Shown one piece after another: positions 47,027-59,767 of a DNA stretch of 64,000 nucleotides. The position numbers and the translations under genes were made by a program. Source of the DNA: Photorhabdus asymbiotica (lineage in GTDB: Bacteria > Pseudomonadota > Gammaproteobacteria > Enterobacterales > Enterobacteriaceae); contig NZ_RBLJ01000002.1 of the NCBI RefSeq assembly GCF_003634575.1, positions 186,001-250,000 on the forward strand. The letters run 5' to 3'. The notes below the pieces were generated by a model. That model saw only the letters and a list, made by a program, of their open reading frames with translations, did not search any database and was not told the origin of the DNA. Numbering within the stretch: position 1 is the stretch's first letter; each line of letters begins with the position of its first letter.

Positions 47027-49273
47027 TTAAGCAGAAGATGGTGTATCAATCTGAACTCGCTCAATACGTTGCAATCCACGAGGTAAAGATGTTCCCTTAC
47101 GACCACGTTCTGCACGGAATTTCTGAAGATCTTCAGGACGCAGTGTCAGTTTACGTTTACCAAAGTAAAGAGTAATAGACGATTGTGGTGGTAGTATAAA
47201 CAACCCACTCAACAGCTCATCTCCTGAAGCCGCCTGAACCGAAATTATCTTATTCCCTTTCCCTTTGGAAAGCTGAGGTAGATCTGCAACCGGGAACATT
47301 AACATGCGGCCTGTGCTGGTAATTGCCAACAGCATATCATCCTGCTCGTTATTTATTTCCAACGGTGTCATAACGTTAGCATTTTCTGGCAGTGTAATCA
47401 GAGCCTTACCTGCCCGATTTTTGGCTACCAAGTCACTAAAAGTACAGATAAAACCGTAACCGGCATCTGATGCCATCAGAAACTTCTGCTCATCAGATGC
47501 CATCAATACATGTTCTACCGTTGCTCCTGCCGGCAGAGTCAGTTTCCCCGTTAGTGGCTCCCCCTGCCCCCTGGCAGAAGGTAGATCCCGTGGATCAAGA
47601 GAATAACTGCGTCCCGTCGTATCAATAAAGACAACCGGCTGATTACTTTTACCACGAGCTGCACCACGGAAGCTGTCTCCTGCTTTGTAATTCAGCCCAG
47701 CCGGATCGATATCATGACCTTTCGCACTGCGCACCCAACCCATTTCTGACAGCACAATTGTCACTGGTTCAGAAGGCGTGATGTCGTGCTCACTCATAGC
47801 CTTAGCTTCATCACGTTCTCTCATTGGAGAACGACGCTCATCGCCGTAAGTTGCTGCATCAGCAATGATCTCTTTCTTCAACAATGTGTTTAACTTGCGC
47901 TCAGAACCTAAAATTGCCTGTAACTTATCACGCTCTTTTGCCAATTCATCCTGTTCGCCGCGGATTTTCATCTCTTCTAGTTTAGCTAAGTGACGTAATT
48001 TCAGTTCAAGAATAGCTTCTGTTTGAGTCTCACTTAAACCAAAACGTGCCATTAACACCGGTTTTGGCTCATCCTCACTACGAATAATGTCAATGACTTC
48101 ATCAATATTGAGGAATGCGATCAATAAGCCTTCCAGCACATGTAAGCGCTTAAGGACTTTTTCTAAACGATGGTTCAAACGCTTACGCACGGTTTCTCGA
48201 CGAAATACCAACCATTCGGACAAGATCTCGACTAAACCTTTCACTGTCGGACGATTATCCAAACCGATCATATTCAAGTTGACGCGATAACTCTTTTCTA
48301 GATCTGTTGTCGCAAACAGATGGTTCATCACCTGCTCCACATCAACCCGGTTTGTACGAGGAACAATAACCAAACGAGTTGGGTTTTCATGATCAGATTC
48401 ATCACGTAAATCATCAACCATTGGCAACTTTTTAGCGCGCATCTGGCTAGCTATTTGTTCCAATATCTTAGCCCCAGAAACCTGATGCGGCAGCGCCGTG
48501 ATCACCACATTGCCATCTTCTTTTGACCAAACAGCACGCATCCGTACTGAACCACGGCCATTTTTATAAATTTTGCGAATATCTTCGTGAGAAGTGATGA
48601 TCTCTGCTTCAGTCGGATAATCAGGACCTTTGACATGTTCCATCAACTCATCAAGGGTGCTTTGTGGCTTATCCAGCAGCGTTACCAGCGCATTAGACAC
48701 TTCACGGGCATTATGAGGTGGAATATCGGTTGCCATACCCACCGCGATGCCGGTCGTCCCATTAAGCAGAATATTGGGTAAACGCGCCGGCAGCATTTTC
48801 GGTTCCTGCAAGGTGCCATCAAAGTTTGGTACCCAATCAACGGTGCCGTGCCCTAACTCAGTCAGCAATAATTCTGCATATTTGGATAGACGAGACTCGG
48901 TATAACGCATCGCTGCAAAAGATTTAGGATCATCCGGCGCCCCCCAGTTCCCTTGCCCATCCACCAATGGATAGCGGTAAGAGAATGGCTGCGCCATCAG
49001 CACCATAGCTTCATAACAGGCACCGTCACCATGCGGATGGTATTTACCCAGCACATCCCCCACAGTACGCGCAGACTTCTTAAATTTAGCAGTATTGTTC
49101 AGCCCTAGCTCTGACATGGCATAAACAATACGGCGCTGAACCGGTTTCAAACCGTCACCAATAAAAGGCAGCGCCCTGTCCATGATGACGTACATAGAGT
49201 AATTTAGGTAGGCAGTTTCAGTAAATGAGTGAAGCGGCAAACGCTCCACGCCATCATGAGTTATCTCACTCAT
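47027..49273 (-). CDS. parC: DNA topoisomerase IV subunit A
   Basis: ParC with ParE decatenates daughter chromosomes. The 748-aa protein has the full GyrA/ParC layout: winged-helix (CAP) region with [12 protein letters not shown], the catalytic Tyr in [11 protein letters not shown], tower and coiled-coil gate, and a C-terminal beta-pinwheel with the degenerate GxRGxxG-type RGKSNQPV and RGQGEPL repeats. In the quinolone-binding loop the residue equivalent to E. coli Ser80 is Gly84 here (codon GGT), which is unusual. Start ATG at 49271-49273 is 42 bp downstream of parE's stop. Confidence 0.96.
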   Translation of the reverse strand: MSEITHDGVERLPLHSFTETAYLNYSMYVIMDRALPFIGDGLKPVQRRIVYAMSELGLNNTAKFKKSARTVGDVLGKYHPHGDGACYEAMVLMAQPFSYRYPLVDGQGNWGAPDDPKSFAAMRYTESRLSKYAELLLTELGHGTVDWVPNFDGTLQEPKMLPARLPNILLNGTTGIAVGMATDIPPHNAREVSNALVTLLDKPQSTLDELMEHVKGPDYPTEAEIITSHEDIRKIYKNGRGSVRMRAVWSKEDGNVVITALPHQVSGAKILEQIASQMRAKKLPMVDDLRDESDHENPTRLVIVPRTNRVDVEQVMNHLFATTDLEKSYRVNLNMIGLDNRPTVKGLVEILSEWLVFRRETVRKRLNHRLEKVLKRLHVLEGLLIAFLNIDEVIDIIRSEDEPKPVLMARFGLSETQTEAILELKLRHLAKLEEMKIRGEQDELAKERDKLQAILGSERKLNTLLKKEIIADAATYGDERRSPMRERDEAKAMSEHDITPSEPVTIVLSEMGWVRSAKGHDIDPAGLNYKAGDSFRGAARGKSNQPVVFIDTTGRSYSLDPRDLPSARGQGEPLTGKLTLPAGATVEHVLMASDEQKFLMASDAGYGFICTFSDLVAKNRAGKALITLPENANVMTPLEINNEQDDMLLAITSTGRMLMFPVADLPQLSKGKGNKIISVQAASGDELLSGLFILPPQSSITLYFGKRKLTLRPEDLQKFRAERGRKGTSLPRGLQRIERVQIDTPSSA

Positions 49274-49315
49274 TCATTATTTCCTCAGAATCTTCTTTGA
49301 CTATCCCTGTGGGCG

Positions 49316-51238
<1,923 letters not shown>

Positions 51239-51283
51239 TTAAAGGGCTAATCAGTTTTGTATACTGTTGATAATACCAGTCGT

Positions 51284-51892
51284 TTAAACATTTTTGGCAA
51301 GTTTTTTCTTGCCGCCAGTAGAAAGCCCAAGAAAATTGATGATTTGCGGGAAATAGTGTTCAAACCCGATAAAGGCGTGATTACCACCAGATTCAATAGT
51401 TTGCTTACATAATACGAGATAGGCAACAGCCTGACGATAATCCAATACTTCATCCCCGGTTTGCTGCAATAACCAGATAAGATCTGGTGACTCCAGCGGT
51501 TCAATATGCATGACTTTGAGGTCATGTACATGACGCGGTTCCAAAGTATACCGTTGTTTAGTATAGGGGTTAATATTTTCCCCAAGATAATTCCGTAATA
51601 GCTCAAACGGGCGAACAGCGGGATTGACAACAACCGCCGGTAAACTGAAACATTGTGAAAGCCATATTGCCAGATAACCACCGAGAGAAGAGCCTACAAT
51701 ACCCAAATCATCCCCGGCATGTTCCATCACCAGATTTTCCAGCAACTCAGCCGCGTCTTCAGGATAAGGTGGTAACTGAGGCACTAACATTTCAATTTTG
51801 GGATGATGCTGATGCAGCCACGCTTTCAAAGCTTTTGCTTTTACAGATTGTGGGGAACTGTTAAAACCATGCAGATAAAGTAATATTGACAT
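51284..51892 (-). CDS. yqiA: Esterase YqiA (alpha/beta hydrolase)
   Basis: YqiA is a small esterase active on palmitoyl- and other acyl-CoA or short esters in E. coli. From ATG 51890-51892 ([14 protein letters not shown]) it is 202 aa. It has the oxyanion region [10 protein letters not shown], the nucleophile elbow GSSLGGY (Ser near residue 75), a late Asp in [12 protein letters not shown] and His in GGNHAFIGF. The frame reaches upstream to 52006, but those codons are the cpdA-yqiA junction and are not conserved. The operon order nudF-cpdA-yqiA-parE is that of E. coli. Confidence 0.93.
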   Translation of the reverse strand: MSILLYLHGFNSSPQSVKAKALKAWLHQHHPKIEMLVPQLPPYPEDAAELLENLVMEHAGDDLGIVGSSLGGYLAIWLSQCFSLPAVVVNPAVRPFELLRNYLGENINPYTKQRYTLEPRHVHDLKVMHIEPLESPDLIWLLQQTGDEVLDYRQAVAYLVLCKQTIESGGNHAFIGFEHYFPQIINFLGLSTGGKKKLAKNV

Positions 51893-52024
51893 CAAGCCGT
51901 GCCCCTCGATTGTGCGTAAACGCTGCTGGCCACTATGCTCCTGTACAACAAGATGCAAACTGTGAGGCTTGATAGGCCAAATAAGCAGAGAGTAACACAG
52001 CAGCACAAGGGGACAAACACAACC

Positions 52025-52864
52025 TTAATACCCGTCCGATTCTAAATCAGGGCAGAATTCATTGCTCTCCAATCTGTGAACCTGAGTTATCAAACTAAAT
52101 TCGCCTTTATCGGTAACAGATAGTTCGAGATAACGCCATCCAGGAGCAACCGTATCAAGCATAAAATTAGTACAGTGTGGTTTGAACTGCACGCATGTTG
52201 ATGGTGTTGCCATCATACGAATACTATTCCAATCAACATCGAGCTCCTGATGTATATGGCCACACAGCATCGCCTTAACCCGCGAATACCCTCGCAAATA
52301 TTGCGCCAAGATATGTGAGTTACGCAAACTGTGCTGATCCAACCAAGTACAACCCGATGGTAGTGGATGATGATGAAGCAAAATCACAGTATAACGTTCA
52401 GGATACTCATCCAGACAACTTTTCATCCACTCAAGCTGATATTCCGACAACTCTCCGTGAGGAACGCCCTGCACTTGACTGTCAAGCATCAGCAACTGCC
52501 AGTATTTACCGACCAGAATCTGTTTTGATGGAGAAACACCCGCAGCCGCCAATGCATCCACCATAGCGGGCTGATAATCATGATTACCAGGTAACCAGAC
52601 ACAAGGTGCCGATAAGCGTGCAATACCATCGGCAAAATGCTGATAGGCTTTCAGCGTTTGATCCTGAGACAAATCGCCTGTTGCAACAATTAAATCAATA
52701 TCAGTCTTTTGTTCGAGAATGGCATCCAATACCGCATGGTAACTACGATAAGTATTAATACCCAACAAAGTATCTTCTTTGCCAGCAAAAAGATGCGTAT
52801 CTGTTATTTGCAATATTTTTGCTGTGGTTCCCTCTACCACAGGCAATTCAAACAGGCTTTCCAA
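52025..52864 (-). CDS. cpdA: 3',5'-cyclic-AMP phosphodiesterase
   Basis: CpdA hydrolyses cAMP and so tunes CRP-dependent regulation. The 279-aa class III phosphodiesterase has the metal motifs LQITDTHLF, ATGDLSQDQ, LPGNHDYQP, LLHHHPLPSG and LCGHIHQELD in order. The start is a TTG (52862-52864) 7 bp after AAGGA; the conserved N-terminus MESL supports it. It is not related in fold use to CpdB at 26849-28804, which acts on 2',3'-cyclic nucleotides in the periplasm. Neighbours are nudF upstream and yqiA downstream. Confidence 0.96.
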   Translation of the reverse strand: MESLFELPVVEGTTAKILQITDTHLFAGKEDTLLGINTYRSYHAVLDAILEQKTDIDLIVATGDLSQDQTLKAYQHFADGIARLSAPCVWLPGNHDYQPAMVDALAAAGVSPSKQILVGKYWQLLMLDSQVQGVPHGELSEYQLEWMKSCLDEYPERYTVILLHHHPLPSGCTWLDQHSLRNSHILAQYLRGYSRVKAMLCGHIHQELDVDWNSIRMMATPSTCVQFKPHCTNFMLDTVAPGWRYLELSVTDKGEFSLITQVHRLESNEFCPDLESDGY

Positions 52865-52963
52865 ATGGTATCCTTGTCCTATAAATCATTGGCGAACATC
52901 ATAACTCGTTTTAACACAAGAGATCTGCTGACTGGAACACACTTCCCTTTTTTAGGTTAAAAA

Positions 52964-53605
52964 TTAGGAATTATCTGAATACCACTCTTTTCTCAATTTT
53001 TCATGGTGCAATGCCAACCATTGTATCGCAATAACTGAAGCTGCATTATCAATAATTCCCTCTTCCATCCATTGATAAGCCTGTTCACGGTTGACAACAT
53101 GTACCCGGATATCTTCATGTTCACCCGATAATCCATGAATACCAGCAGCCGTCGTTGCATCCACTTCACCAACCATCACGGAGATACGTTCCGTTGTTCC
53201 ACCAGGACTGGAAAGATAACTCAATACGGGTTTACAACGCTTGACTTCAATTCCTGCCTCTTCCATCGCTTCACGACGTACCACATGCTCCACATCTTCA
53301 CCTTCTTCAATCATACCGGCGACAATTTCCAGCAACCATGGCGTGGCTTTAGTCTCTATTGCCGGAATTCGTATCTGTTCTATCAATACAACTTCGTCAC
53401 GAAGTGGATCATAAGGTAACAGAGCACCAGCATGTCCTCGCTCAAAAACTTCTCGGCTGATTTCTTCACTCCAGCCTCCAGCAAACAAACGATGACGGAA
53501 GCGGTAATTGGTTAATTTAAAGAATCCCTTATACAAACTTTTTTTCGCTATCATTTCCACATCTTGCCTATCTAGCATGACTGGCATTAACGACTTTTTA
53601 TTCAT
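52964..53605 (-). CDS. nudF: ADP-ribose diphosphatase (Nudix)
   Basis: NudF splits ADP-ribose to AMP and ribose 5-phosphate, limiting non-enzymatic ADP-ribosylation. The 213-aa protein has the Nudix box GMIEEGEDVEHVVRREAMEEAG (given as residues about 97-119, GX5EX7REUXEEXGU pattern), preceded by IEQIRIPA and TPWLLEIVAG and followed by YLSSPGGTTER. Start ATG 53603-53605 has AGGAG upstream. It is divergent from tolC and heads the nudF-cpdA-yqiA-parE-parC group. Confidence 0.95.
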   Translation of the reverse strand: MNKKSLMPVMLDRQDVEMIAKKSLYKGFFKLTNYRFRHRLFAGGWSEEISREVFERGHAGALLPYDPLRDEVVLIEQIRIPAIETKATPWLLEIVAGMIEEGEDVEHVVRREAMEEAGIEVKRCKPVLSYLSSPGGTTERISVMVGEVDATTAAGIHGLSGEHEDIRVHVVNREQAYQWMEEGIIDNAASVIAIQWLALHHEKLRKEWYSDNS

Positions 53606-53715
53606 AAAATTCTCCTAAATACTTTCCTAATTGCTAGCCACTAAATGATATTAATCAAAGCAGAGTTAAAAAATTCATCCTTTGGTGGTGTAAAGTTAAG
53701 CTAAATTAAGGCAAT

Positions 53716-53734
53716 ATGGCACAAACGGCTACCT
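53716..53734 (+). promoter_or_regulatory. Possible MarA/SoxS/Rob box upstream of tolC
   Basis: ATGGCACAAACGGCTACCT fits most specified positions of the marbox consensus (AYnGCACnnWnnRYYAAAY), missing two As near the end. It lies about 90 bp upstream of the tolC start. E. coli tolC has a marbox in its promoter, which makes this plausible. Confidence 0.4.
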
Positions 53735-53824
53735 TTGGCTGATAGCATTCTCTGTTAGAATCAGTGATATTTCGTTTTTCATCAAGACAACTAAGCAAAA
53801 TAGCTGTGCAATAAAGGAATTGAA

Positions 53825-55213
53825 ATGAAGAAACTGCTCTCCCTGTTAATCGCTATGAGCCTAGCAGGATTTAGCTCAGCCAGTCAGGCTGAAGATCTTT
53901 TGCAGGTTTACAAGCAAGCAAGAGAAAGTAACCCTGAGCTACGTAAATCAATGGCTGAACGTAATGAAGCTTTTGAAAAAATTAATGAATCCCGCAGTCC
54001 ATTATTACCTCAGCTAGGATTAAATACGGGATATACTTATAACAGCGGTTACCGCGATACACGTGACACAGAAAGCAATACATTGAGTGCGGCACTTAAG
54101 CTGACTCAAACCATTTTTGATATGTCTAAATGGCGCCTGCTGAACTTGCAAGAAAAAACGGCGGGTATTGCTGATGTTACCTATCAAAGCAGTGAACAAA
54201 AACTGATTCTAGATAGTGCAACAGCTTACTTTAAAGTATTACGTACTATTGATTCACTCTCTTATATTGAAGCGCAGAAAGCGGCAATTTACCGCCAATT
54301 AGATCAAACCACTCAACGTTTTAATGTCGGTCTGGTCGCCATCACCGATGTCCAAAACGCCCGTGCTAACTACGATAGAGTATTAGCTGATGAAGTTGTC
54401 GGTCGTAATGAGCTGGACAATGCATTGGAAGCACTGCGTCAAGTAACTGGTACTTATTACTCTCAATTAGCCTCGCTGAATATTGATCGTTTCAAAACAC
54501 AGAAACCAGAAGCGGTGGATATTCTGCTGAAAGAGGCAGAAAAACGTAATCTTAGCCTGTTATCAGCCCGTTTAGGTCAGGATCTGGCTCGTGAAAAAAT
54601 CAAAGTGGCACAAGCAGGCCATATGCCAATCATTGAGCTGGGCGCCTCTACCGGCGTTTCCAACAAACAGTTTCATGGTTCTGGTTATGGGGATAACAGA
54701 TCAGGGAATTCCTATAGCGGCGACAACAGCGTTGGCCTGACACTCAGCCTACCAATTTACAGCGGTGGAGCAACCAGTTCCCGCATTGAGCAGGCACAAT
54801 ACGGTTTTGTCAGCGCCAGCGAACAACTAGAAAATGTTTACCGCAATGTTGTACAAATCGTCCGTTCTTCCTTTAACAACATATCTGCCTCTATCAGTAG
54901 TATCAACGCCTTCAAGCAGGTTGTTGTTTCTGCACAAAGCTCACTGGATGCGATGGAAGCAGGTTATCAGGTCGGTACACGCACTATTGTTGATGTATTG
55001 GATGCAACGACAAAGTTATATGATGCCAAGCAAAAGCTATCCAATGCCCGCTATGATTATCTGATTAATCAACTGAATATTAAACACGCTCTTGGCACGT
55101 TAAATGAGAATGATTTAGCTGCCCTGAATAATACGTTAGGCAAACAGCTCTCAACCTCCGCAAATAGTATTGTTCAACAAACAGCAACACCTGTAATATC
55201 TGGTCGTAACTGA
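53825..55213 (+). CDS. tolC: Outer-membrane channel protein TolC
   Basis: TolC is the outer-membrane duct used by tripartite drug efflux pumps and type I secretion. The 462-aa precursor has a Sec signal peptide (MKKLLSLLIAMSLAGFSSASQA, cut before EDLLQV) and two OEP repeats, each with long helices and barrel strands. The internal duplication shows in SRSPLLPQLG and the later AGHMPIIELGA. AGTRTIVDVLDAT-type GTRTIVDVLDATTKLY near residue 385 is conserved. AAAGGA precedes the ATG. A good hairpin terminator follows. In Photorhabdus, TolC-dependent exporters are important for antibiotics and toxins, but none is encoded here. Confidence 0.96.
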   Translation: MKKLLSLLIAMSLAGFSSASQAEDLLQVYKQARESNPELRKSMAERNEAFEKINESRSPLLPQLGLNTGYTYNSGYRDTRDTESNTLSAALKLTQTIFDMSKWRLLNLQEKTAGIADVTYQSSEQKLILDSATAYFKVLRTIDSLSYIEAQKAAIYRQLDQTTQRFNVGLVAITDVQNARANYDRVLADEVVGRNELDNALEALRQVTGTYYSQLASLNIDRFKTQKPEAVDILLKEAEKRNLSLLSARLGQDLAREKIKVAQAGHMPIIELGASTGVSNKQFHGSGYGDNRSGNSYSGDNSVGLTLSLPIYSGGATSSRIEQAQYGFVSASEQLENVYRNVVQIVRSSFNNISASISSINAFKQVVVSAQSSLDAMEAGYQVGTRTIVDVLDATTKLYDAKQKLSNARYDYLINQLNIKHALGTLNENDLAALNNTLGKQLSTSANSIVQQTATPVISGRN

Positions 55214-55236
55214 TTCAGTTCTCTACCTTAACAATA

Positions 55237-55267
55237 AACAGCTCGTCACAAAACGGGCTGTTTTATT
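55237..55267 (+). terminator. Intrinsic terminator after tolC
   Basis: AACAGCTCGT pairs with ACGGGCTGTT (10 bp, one T-G pair) around a 6-nt loop and is followed by TTATTT, 24 bp after the tolC stop. Confidence 0.8.
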
Positions 55268-55346
55268 TCCGACTGATGATAACTCACTGTTTACAATAGA
55301 AAATACAAGGCCAATAGTATATAACAATAAGTTACTAACTTAGGAC

Positions 55347-55473
55347 TATACCCAATAAATTTCGAGTTGCAGCGCGGCGGCAAGTGAACGAATCCCCAGG
55401 AGCATAGATAACTATGTGACCGGGGTGAGTGAAAGCAGCCAACAAAGCAGCAACTTGAAAGATGAAGGGTATA
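55347..55473 (+). repeat. ERIC element (type A)
   Basis: A complete 127-bp type-A copy between tolC and ygiB, with GTGACCGGGG in the right arm in place of GTGACTGGGG. The remainder of 55268-55763 is AT-rich, with no gene seen. Confidence 0.95.
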
Positions 55474-55763
55474 TACCCCGATATTTATTCTGGAGTTATA
55501 GCAGTAAATAATATAATTAATGGATTCTTTTAAATCATAAAATATCCACCACGTCTCTAGCTTCTAAAATTTACATATCTATTTCACAACATTAAAACCA
55601 GATTAAACGAAATATCAGATAACCAATATCCAGAAACTCCTTTGTCAGGCAAAAAATCAGGCTATCAATCGAAGGTTTATGCTTTAATTTTGTTCATCTT
55701 TCCCCTATCCTTAAGACTATTTCATTAAAGAATTACAGAAACCTAAAATCTGGGTATACGACT

Positions 55764-56456
55764 ATGACGATGAAACGAACCAAAAATATTAACCACGGCG
55801 CATTCCGTAAAGCCTGGCGCAGTTATCGCCTGGCTCCTGTGGCAATAGCTGTCAGTGCAGTTTTCATGTTATCTGCCTGTGAACAGAGTGATGAAACTGT
55901 CTCTCTTTACATGAATGCAGATGATTGTTCCCAGGCAAACCCATCACAGAGCGAACAATGTACCCTCGCTTACAATAACGCTTTGAAGGAAGCGGCAAAA
56001 ACAGCACCTAAATATGCAACCAAAGAAGACTGTATTGCTGAGTTTGGTGAAGCACAATGTACTCAAACACCGGCACAGGCTGGCCCCGGTACAACCACCA
56101 ATGGAGAAGCACAAGCTCAGCAACAACAGAGCGGCAGCTTCTGGATGCCTCTGATGGCAGGTTACATGATGGGACGTCTGATGGGCGGTGGCGCAGCAGC
56201 ACCATCACAACCGCTGTTTAGCTCCAAATCTGCAACCAGCCCGGCAAACGGTCAATTTGTTGATTCGACAGGAAAAAGCTATGGCCCTGCAACCGCAGGG
56301 GGCCGTACCATGACAGTCCCTAAAACCGCGATGGCACCCAAACCAGCAACAACGACAACTATCACCCGTGGCGGTTTTGGTGACTCGGTTGCTAAACAGT
56401 CAACCATGCAACGTAGCGCCTCTTCAGGTTCTACTTCCCGTTCAATGGGGGGATAA
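55764..56456 (+). CDS. ygiB: DUF1190 lipoprotein YgiB
   Basis: YgiB is a conserved enterobacterial lipoprotein of poorly known role, always beside ygiC. The 230-aa product has a lipoprotein signal ending FMLSAC, then the conserved [16 protein letters not shown] and [16 protein letters not shown] region, a [20 protein letters not shown] glycine/methionine segment near the middle, and a Ser/Thr-rich tail ending [11 protein letters not shown] as in E. coli. Two in-frame ATGs (55764 and 55770) are possible; the second matches the E. coli start MKRTK. Its stop is 6 bp before ygiC. Confidence 0.92.
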   Translation: MTMKRTKNINHGAFRKAWRSYRLAPVAIAVSAVFMLSACEQSDETVSLYMNADDCSQANPSQSEQCTLAYNNALKEAAKTAPKYATKEDCIAEFGEAQCTQTPAQAGPGTTTNGEAQAQQQQSGSFWMPLMAGYMMGRLMGGGAAAPSQPLFSSKSATSPANGQFVDSTGKSYGPATAGGRTMTVPKTAMAPKPATTTTITRGGFGDSVAKQSTMQRSASSGSTSRSMGG

Positions 56457-56462
56457 TCACGG

Positions 56463-57623
56463 ATGAAACGCATAGCTATCACTGAGCGCCCGGACTGGCG
56501 CGAAAAGGCGACAGAATATGGCTTTAATTTTCACACCATGTATGACGAACCATACTGGTGTGAAGATGCTTATTACCAATTTTCTCTCGCCCAAATTGAA
56601 GAAATTGAGAATACCACTGCCGAACTGCATCAAATGTGCTTGCAGGTGGTAGAAAAAGTCGTTGACAGTGAAGAATTGCTGACTAAATTTCAGATCCCCA
56701 AACATTGTTGGGATTTTGTCCGCAATTCCTGGATTACCAGCCAGCCGTCCCTCTATTCTCGATTAGATTTGGCTTACGACGGTAAAAGCCCAGCAAAACT
56801 GTTGGAAAATAATGCAGATACACCGACTTCACTGTATGAATCCGCTTTTTTTCAATGGATATGGCTGGAAGATCAGATGAATGCAGGGTTACTGCCAGCG
56901 AACGCCGATCAATTCAACAGCATGCAGGAACAATTGATTGAGCGCTTTGCTCAGCTGCGCGATGAACATGGCTTTGGCTTACTACACATGGCCTGTTGTC
57001 AGGATACGGAAGAAGATCGCGGTACCATTCAGTATCTACAAGATTGTGCACTGGAAGCGGGTGTGCCGACTGAATTCCTGTTTATTGAAGATATCGGTCT
57101 GGGTGAAAAAGGCCAGTTTACCGATCTGAAAGATCAAGTGATTAGCAATCTATTCAAACTTTATCCTTGGGAATTGATGTTCCGTGAGATTTTCGCCACT
57201 AAGCTGGAAGATGCTGGTGTCCGCTGGCTGGAACCTGCCTGGAAGAGCATTATCTCCAACAAAGCATTGTTGCCAATGTTGTGGAAGATGTTCCCTAATC
57301 ACCCAAACCTATTACCTGCTTATTTTGCTGATGATAACCATCCTACAATGGACAGCTATGTTATTAAGCCGCTGTTTTCACGGGAAGGCGCGAATATCCG
57401 TATCATTGAGAATGGTAAAGAAATTGCCAGTGTTGATGGTCCTTACGGTAAAGAAGGAATGATCGTACAGCAATTCCACACTCTACCAAAATTCGGTGAC
57501 AGTTATACGCTAATTGGTAGCTGGCTGATCAACGATCAGCCTTGTGGTATTGGTTTGCGTGAAGATCGTGAATTAATAACGCAAGATTTATCCCGCTTCT
57601 ACCCACATATTATTCTGGATTAA
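56463..57623 (+). CDS. ygiC: ATP-grasp protein YgiC, glutathionylspermidine synthase family
   Basis: YgiC has the fold of the synthetase half of Gsp but does not make glutathionylspermidine in E. coli; its substrate is unknown. The 386-aa protein has the conserved N-terminus [28 protein letters not shown], the substrate-binding [15 protein letters not shown], and the ATP-grasp part with [14 protein letters not shown] and KEGMIVQQF near residues 297-345, ending in HIILD. It forms a two-gene operon with ygiB. Confidence 0.93.
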   Translation: MKRIAITERPDWREKATEYGFNFHTMYDEPYWCEDAYYQFSLAQIEEIENTTAELHQMCLQVVEKVVDSEELLTKFQIPKHCWDFVRNSWITSQPSLYSRLDLAYDGKSPAKLLENNADTPTSLYESAFFQWIWLEDQMNAGLLPANADQFNSMQEQLIERFAQLRDEHGFGLLHMACCQDTEEDRGTIQYLQDCALEAGVPTEFLFIEDIGLGEKGQFTDLKDQVISNLFKLYPWELMFREIFATKLEDAGVRWLEPAWKSIISNKALLPMLWKMFPNHPNLLPAYFADDNHPTMDSYVIKPLFSREGANIRIIENGKEIASVDGPYGKEGMIVQQFHTLPKFGDSYTLIGSWLINDQPCGIGLREDRELITQDLSRFYPHIILD

Positions 57624-57632
57624 TTCTTAGCC

Positions 57633-57675
57633 GGGAGGAATTAAGGAAAATAGTAAAACACCGAAAATTCCTCCC
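57633..57675 (+). terminator. Stem-loop after ygiC
   Basis: GGGAGGAATT and AATTCCTCCC make a perfect 10-bp stem with a 23-nt loop, followed by TTAAAT, just after the ygiC stop. The large loop and short U-tract make termination strength uncertain. Confidence 0.55.
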
Positions 57676-57857
57676 TTAAATATCCAATGAAAAATTTTAT
57701 AAGATTATAAAAAAGGATTAATAATATGTATTTAACCATCCAATGATTCCATCGGAAATAAATATTAAATGGATCGTGAAAGTGAAATTTATGTTTACTC
57801 ATTTGACTATGATATTAGTAGATAAAAAAACATTAATCACCCACCTATTTCAATCAC

Positions 57858-58042
57858 TATACCCAATAGATTTCGAGTTGCAGCGCGGCGGCAAGTGAAC
57901 GAATCCCCAGGAGCATATACCCTATGGATTTCAAGATGCATCGCGACGGCCAGGGAGCGAATCCCCGGGAGCATAGATAACTATGTGACCGGGGTGAGTG
58001 AAAGCAGCCAACAAAGCAGCAACTTGAAGGATGAAGGGTATA
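57858..58042 (+). repeat. Composite ERIC: type-A left half joined to a B/A hybrid ERIC
   Basis: 57858-57915 is the left 58 bp of a type-A ERIC, ending GGAGCA. A second ERIC begins at 57916 with TATACCCTATGG. This second copy (127 bp) has the type-B left arm (AAGATGCATCGCGACGGC) but a type-A right arm (AAAGCAGCCAACAAAGCAGC). The right half of the first ERIC is absent. The first 144 bp are identical, on the opposite strand, to the repeat at 60692-60876. Confidence 0.95.
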
Positions 58043-58130
58043 AATATTATCTTGCAGATAATTAAATTATGGTGGTAACTAAGGTGGTGATCACCTCACC
58101 ACCCAAAGTCGCCAACAAAATAAATAAATT

Positions 58131-58916
58131 TCAACCAACCTGCACAGACAACATACTCAGCGAACCAGACTCAATTCCATCTATCGGAATGGAAACCGCC
58201 TCTTTTCTATCCCATGTCCCCATGACATACAGCAATGGTAAAAAGTGTTCGGGAGATGGGTTGGATAACTGGCCGTCTTCTCCGTCCAATGCATGGACCA
58301 AAGGATAAGGCTGTTCATAGCTGGTAAGATTATCACGCACATAATGGTTAAACATTTCTGCCCACAGATACGGTTTAGCATCATGTTCTTGTCGCTTCAT
58401 CGCACGAAGATTGTGTACAACATTACCGCTCCCCAGAATTAAAACACCCTCATCTCGCAAAGCAGCCAACTTTTTCCCTAATTCATAGTGATATGTCGCG
58501 GGTTTAGCATCATCTATACTGAGTTGAACCACAGGAATATTTGCCTGAGGATACATCTTAATCAGAATGCCCCAAATCCCGTGATCCAATCCCCATTGAT
58601 GGTGATCTGCATAAACCTCCACGGGTTCCAGCATTTCCTGCACTAAAGCGGCCAGTTCCGGTGAACCCTTCGCCGGGTACTCAGTTTCATGCAATTCTTG
58701 TGGAAAGCCACGAAAATCATGGATAGTCTTCGGCTGAGTCATAGCAGTTACCATTGTGCCACTGGTGTACCAATGCGCAGAAATCGCCAAAATAGCTCTG
58801 GGCACAGGCAGTTTTTCGCCAAGTTCACGCCACACACTGGTATAGCGGTTTTCTTCCAGTACATTCATTGGGCTGCCATGACCAACAAACAGGGCCGGAA
58901 TTCTGGAAATATTCAT
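58131..58916 (-). CDS. ygiD: 4,5-DOPA-extradiol-type dioxygenase YgiD
   Basis: YgiD belongs to the LigB-like extradiol dioxygenases; the E. coli enzyme cleaves L-DOPA. The 261-aa protein has the N-terminal metal region PALFVGHGSPMN (His), AISAHWYTSG (His near 47), HHQWGLDHGIWG near 120 and GSGNVVHNLR near 177. Start ATG 58914-58916 gives the family N-terminus. The gene is convergent with ygiC across the composite ERIC. In E. coli zupT separates ygiD and ribB; here no gene lies in 58917-59107. Confidence 0.93.
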   Translation of the reverse strand: MNISRIPALFVGHGSPMNVLEENRYTSVWRELGEKLPVPRAILAISAHWYTSGTMVTAMTQPKTIHDFRGFPQELHETEYPAKGSPELAALVQEMLEPVEVYADHHQWGLDHGIWGILIKMYPQANIPVVQLSIDDAKPATYHYELGKKLAALRDEGVLILGSGNVVHNLRAMKRQEHDAKPYLWAEMFNHYVRDNLTSYEQPYPLVHALDGEDGQLSNPSPEHFLPLLYVMGTWDRKEAVSIPIDGIESGSLSMLSVQVG

Positions 58917-59107
58917 ATCAACCTCTCACCAAATTTAGGTAGTTTTAATATTTCCAAGCAGGTTACGCCTTTCAGATGGGTAAAACAGTGGGCGAAAGGT
59001 GATAAAGTTTTTCAAAAAAACTGAAAAGCCACAGTTTATGCAATCTGTGGCTTTATAAAATTCAAGTGTTATCAATGATATACCATCCGTTTATCGGACA
59101 ATATGTT

Positions 59108-59767
59108 TCAACTTGCTTTCTGATTTATTACCTGACGCTGACGATAAATTATCAAGTCCTCAATAGTTACCACGGGCATATTATGCAGTTTCGCAAATTG
59201 CACCACTTCGGGAGCACGCGCCATTGAACCGTCATCATTAGTTAATTCACATAATACACCTGCGGGTTTAAAACCTGCCAGGCTAACTAAATCAATTGTA
59301 GCTTCAGTATGCCCCTGACGTGCCAGCACGCCCCCAGGTTGAGCGCGCAGTGGGAAAACATGCCCCGGACGGTTCAAATCACTTGGCTTCGCATTATCTG
59401 CAATCGCTGCACGAATGGTCGTGATACGGTCAGCAGCAGAAACCCCCGTTGTCACGCCCTGAGCTGCCTCAATAGTTACAGTGAATGCGGTCTGGAATGG
59501 GCTGGAGTTATTTTCCACCATCATCGGCAATTGCAATTGCTGACGATGTTCTTCTGTCAGGCACAAACAGACAATACCACTGCCATGACGAATAGTAAGC
59601 GCCATTTGCTCTACTGTCATAGTTTCAGCCGCAAAAATAATGTCACCTTCATTTTCACGATCTTCATTATCCAGCACCATCACACCCCGGCCATCACGTA
59701 AAGCGTCAATAGCGCATTCAACACGTTCTAGTGATGTGCCGTATTCAGAAAGTAGCGTCTGATTCAT
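59108..59767 (-). CDS. ribB: 3,4-dihydroxy-2-butanone 4-phosphate synthase
   Basis: RibB converts ribulose 5-phosphate to the four-carbon precursor of the riboflavin xylene ring. The 219-aa protein has the metal and substrate motif [16 protein letters not shown] (about 31-46), SGIVCLCLT, the [13 protein letters not shown] loop near 110, and [24 protein letters not shown] with the catalytic His/Glu near 136-158. It is a stand-alone RibB without a RibA domain. An FMN riboswitch lies upstream, so the gene is shut down by excess flavin. RibD and RibE, in the same pathway, are encoded at the left end of the window. Confidence 0.96.
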   Translation of the reverse strand: MNQTLLSEYGTSLERVECAIDALRDGRGVMVLDNEDRENEGDIIFAAETMTVEQMALTIRHGSGIVCLCLTEEHRQQLQLPMMVENNSSPFQTAFTVTIEAAQGVTTGVSAADRITTIRAAIADNAKPSDLNRPGHVFPLRAQPGGVLARQGHTEATIDLVSLAGFKPAGVLCELTNDDGSMARAPEVVQFAKLHNMPVVTIEDLIIYRQRQVINQKAS

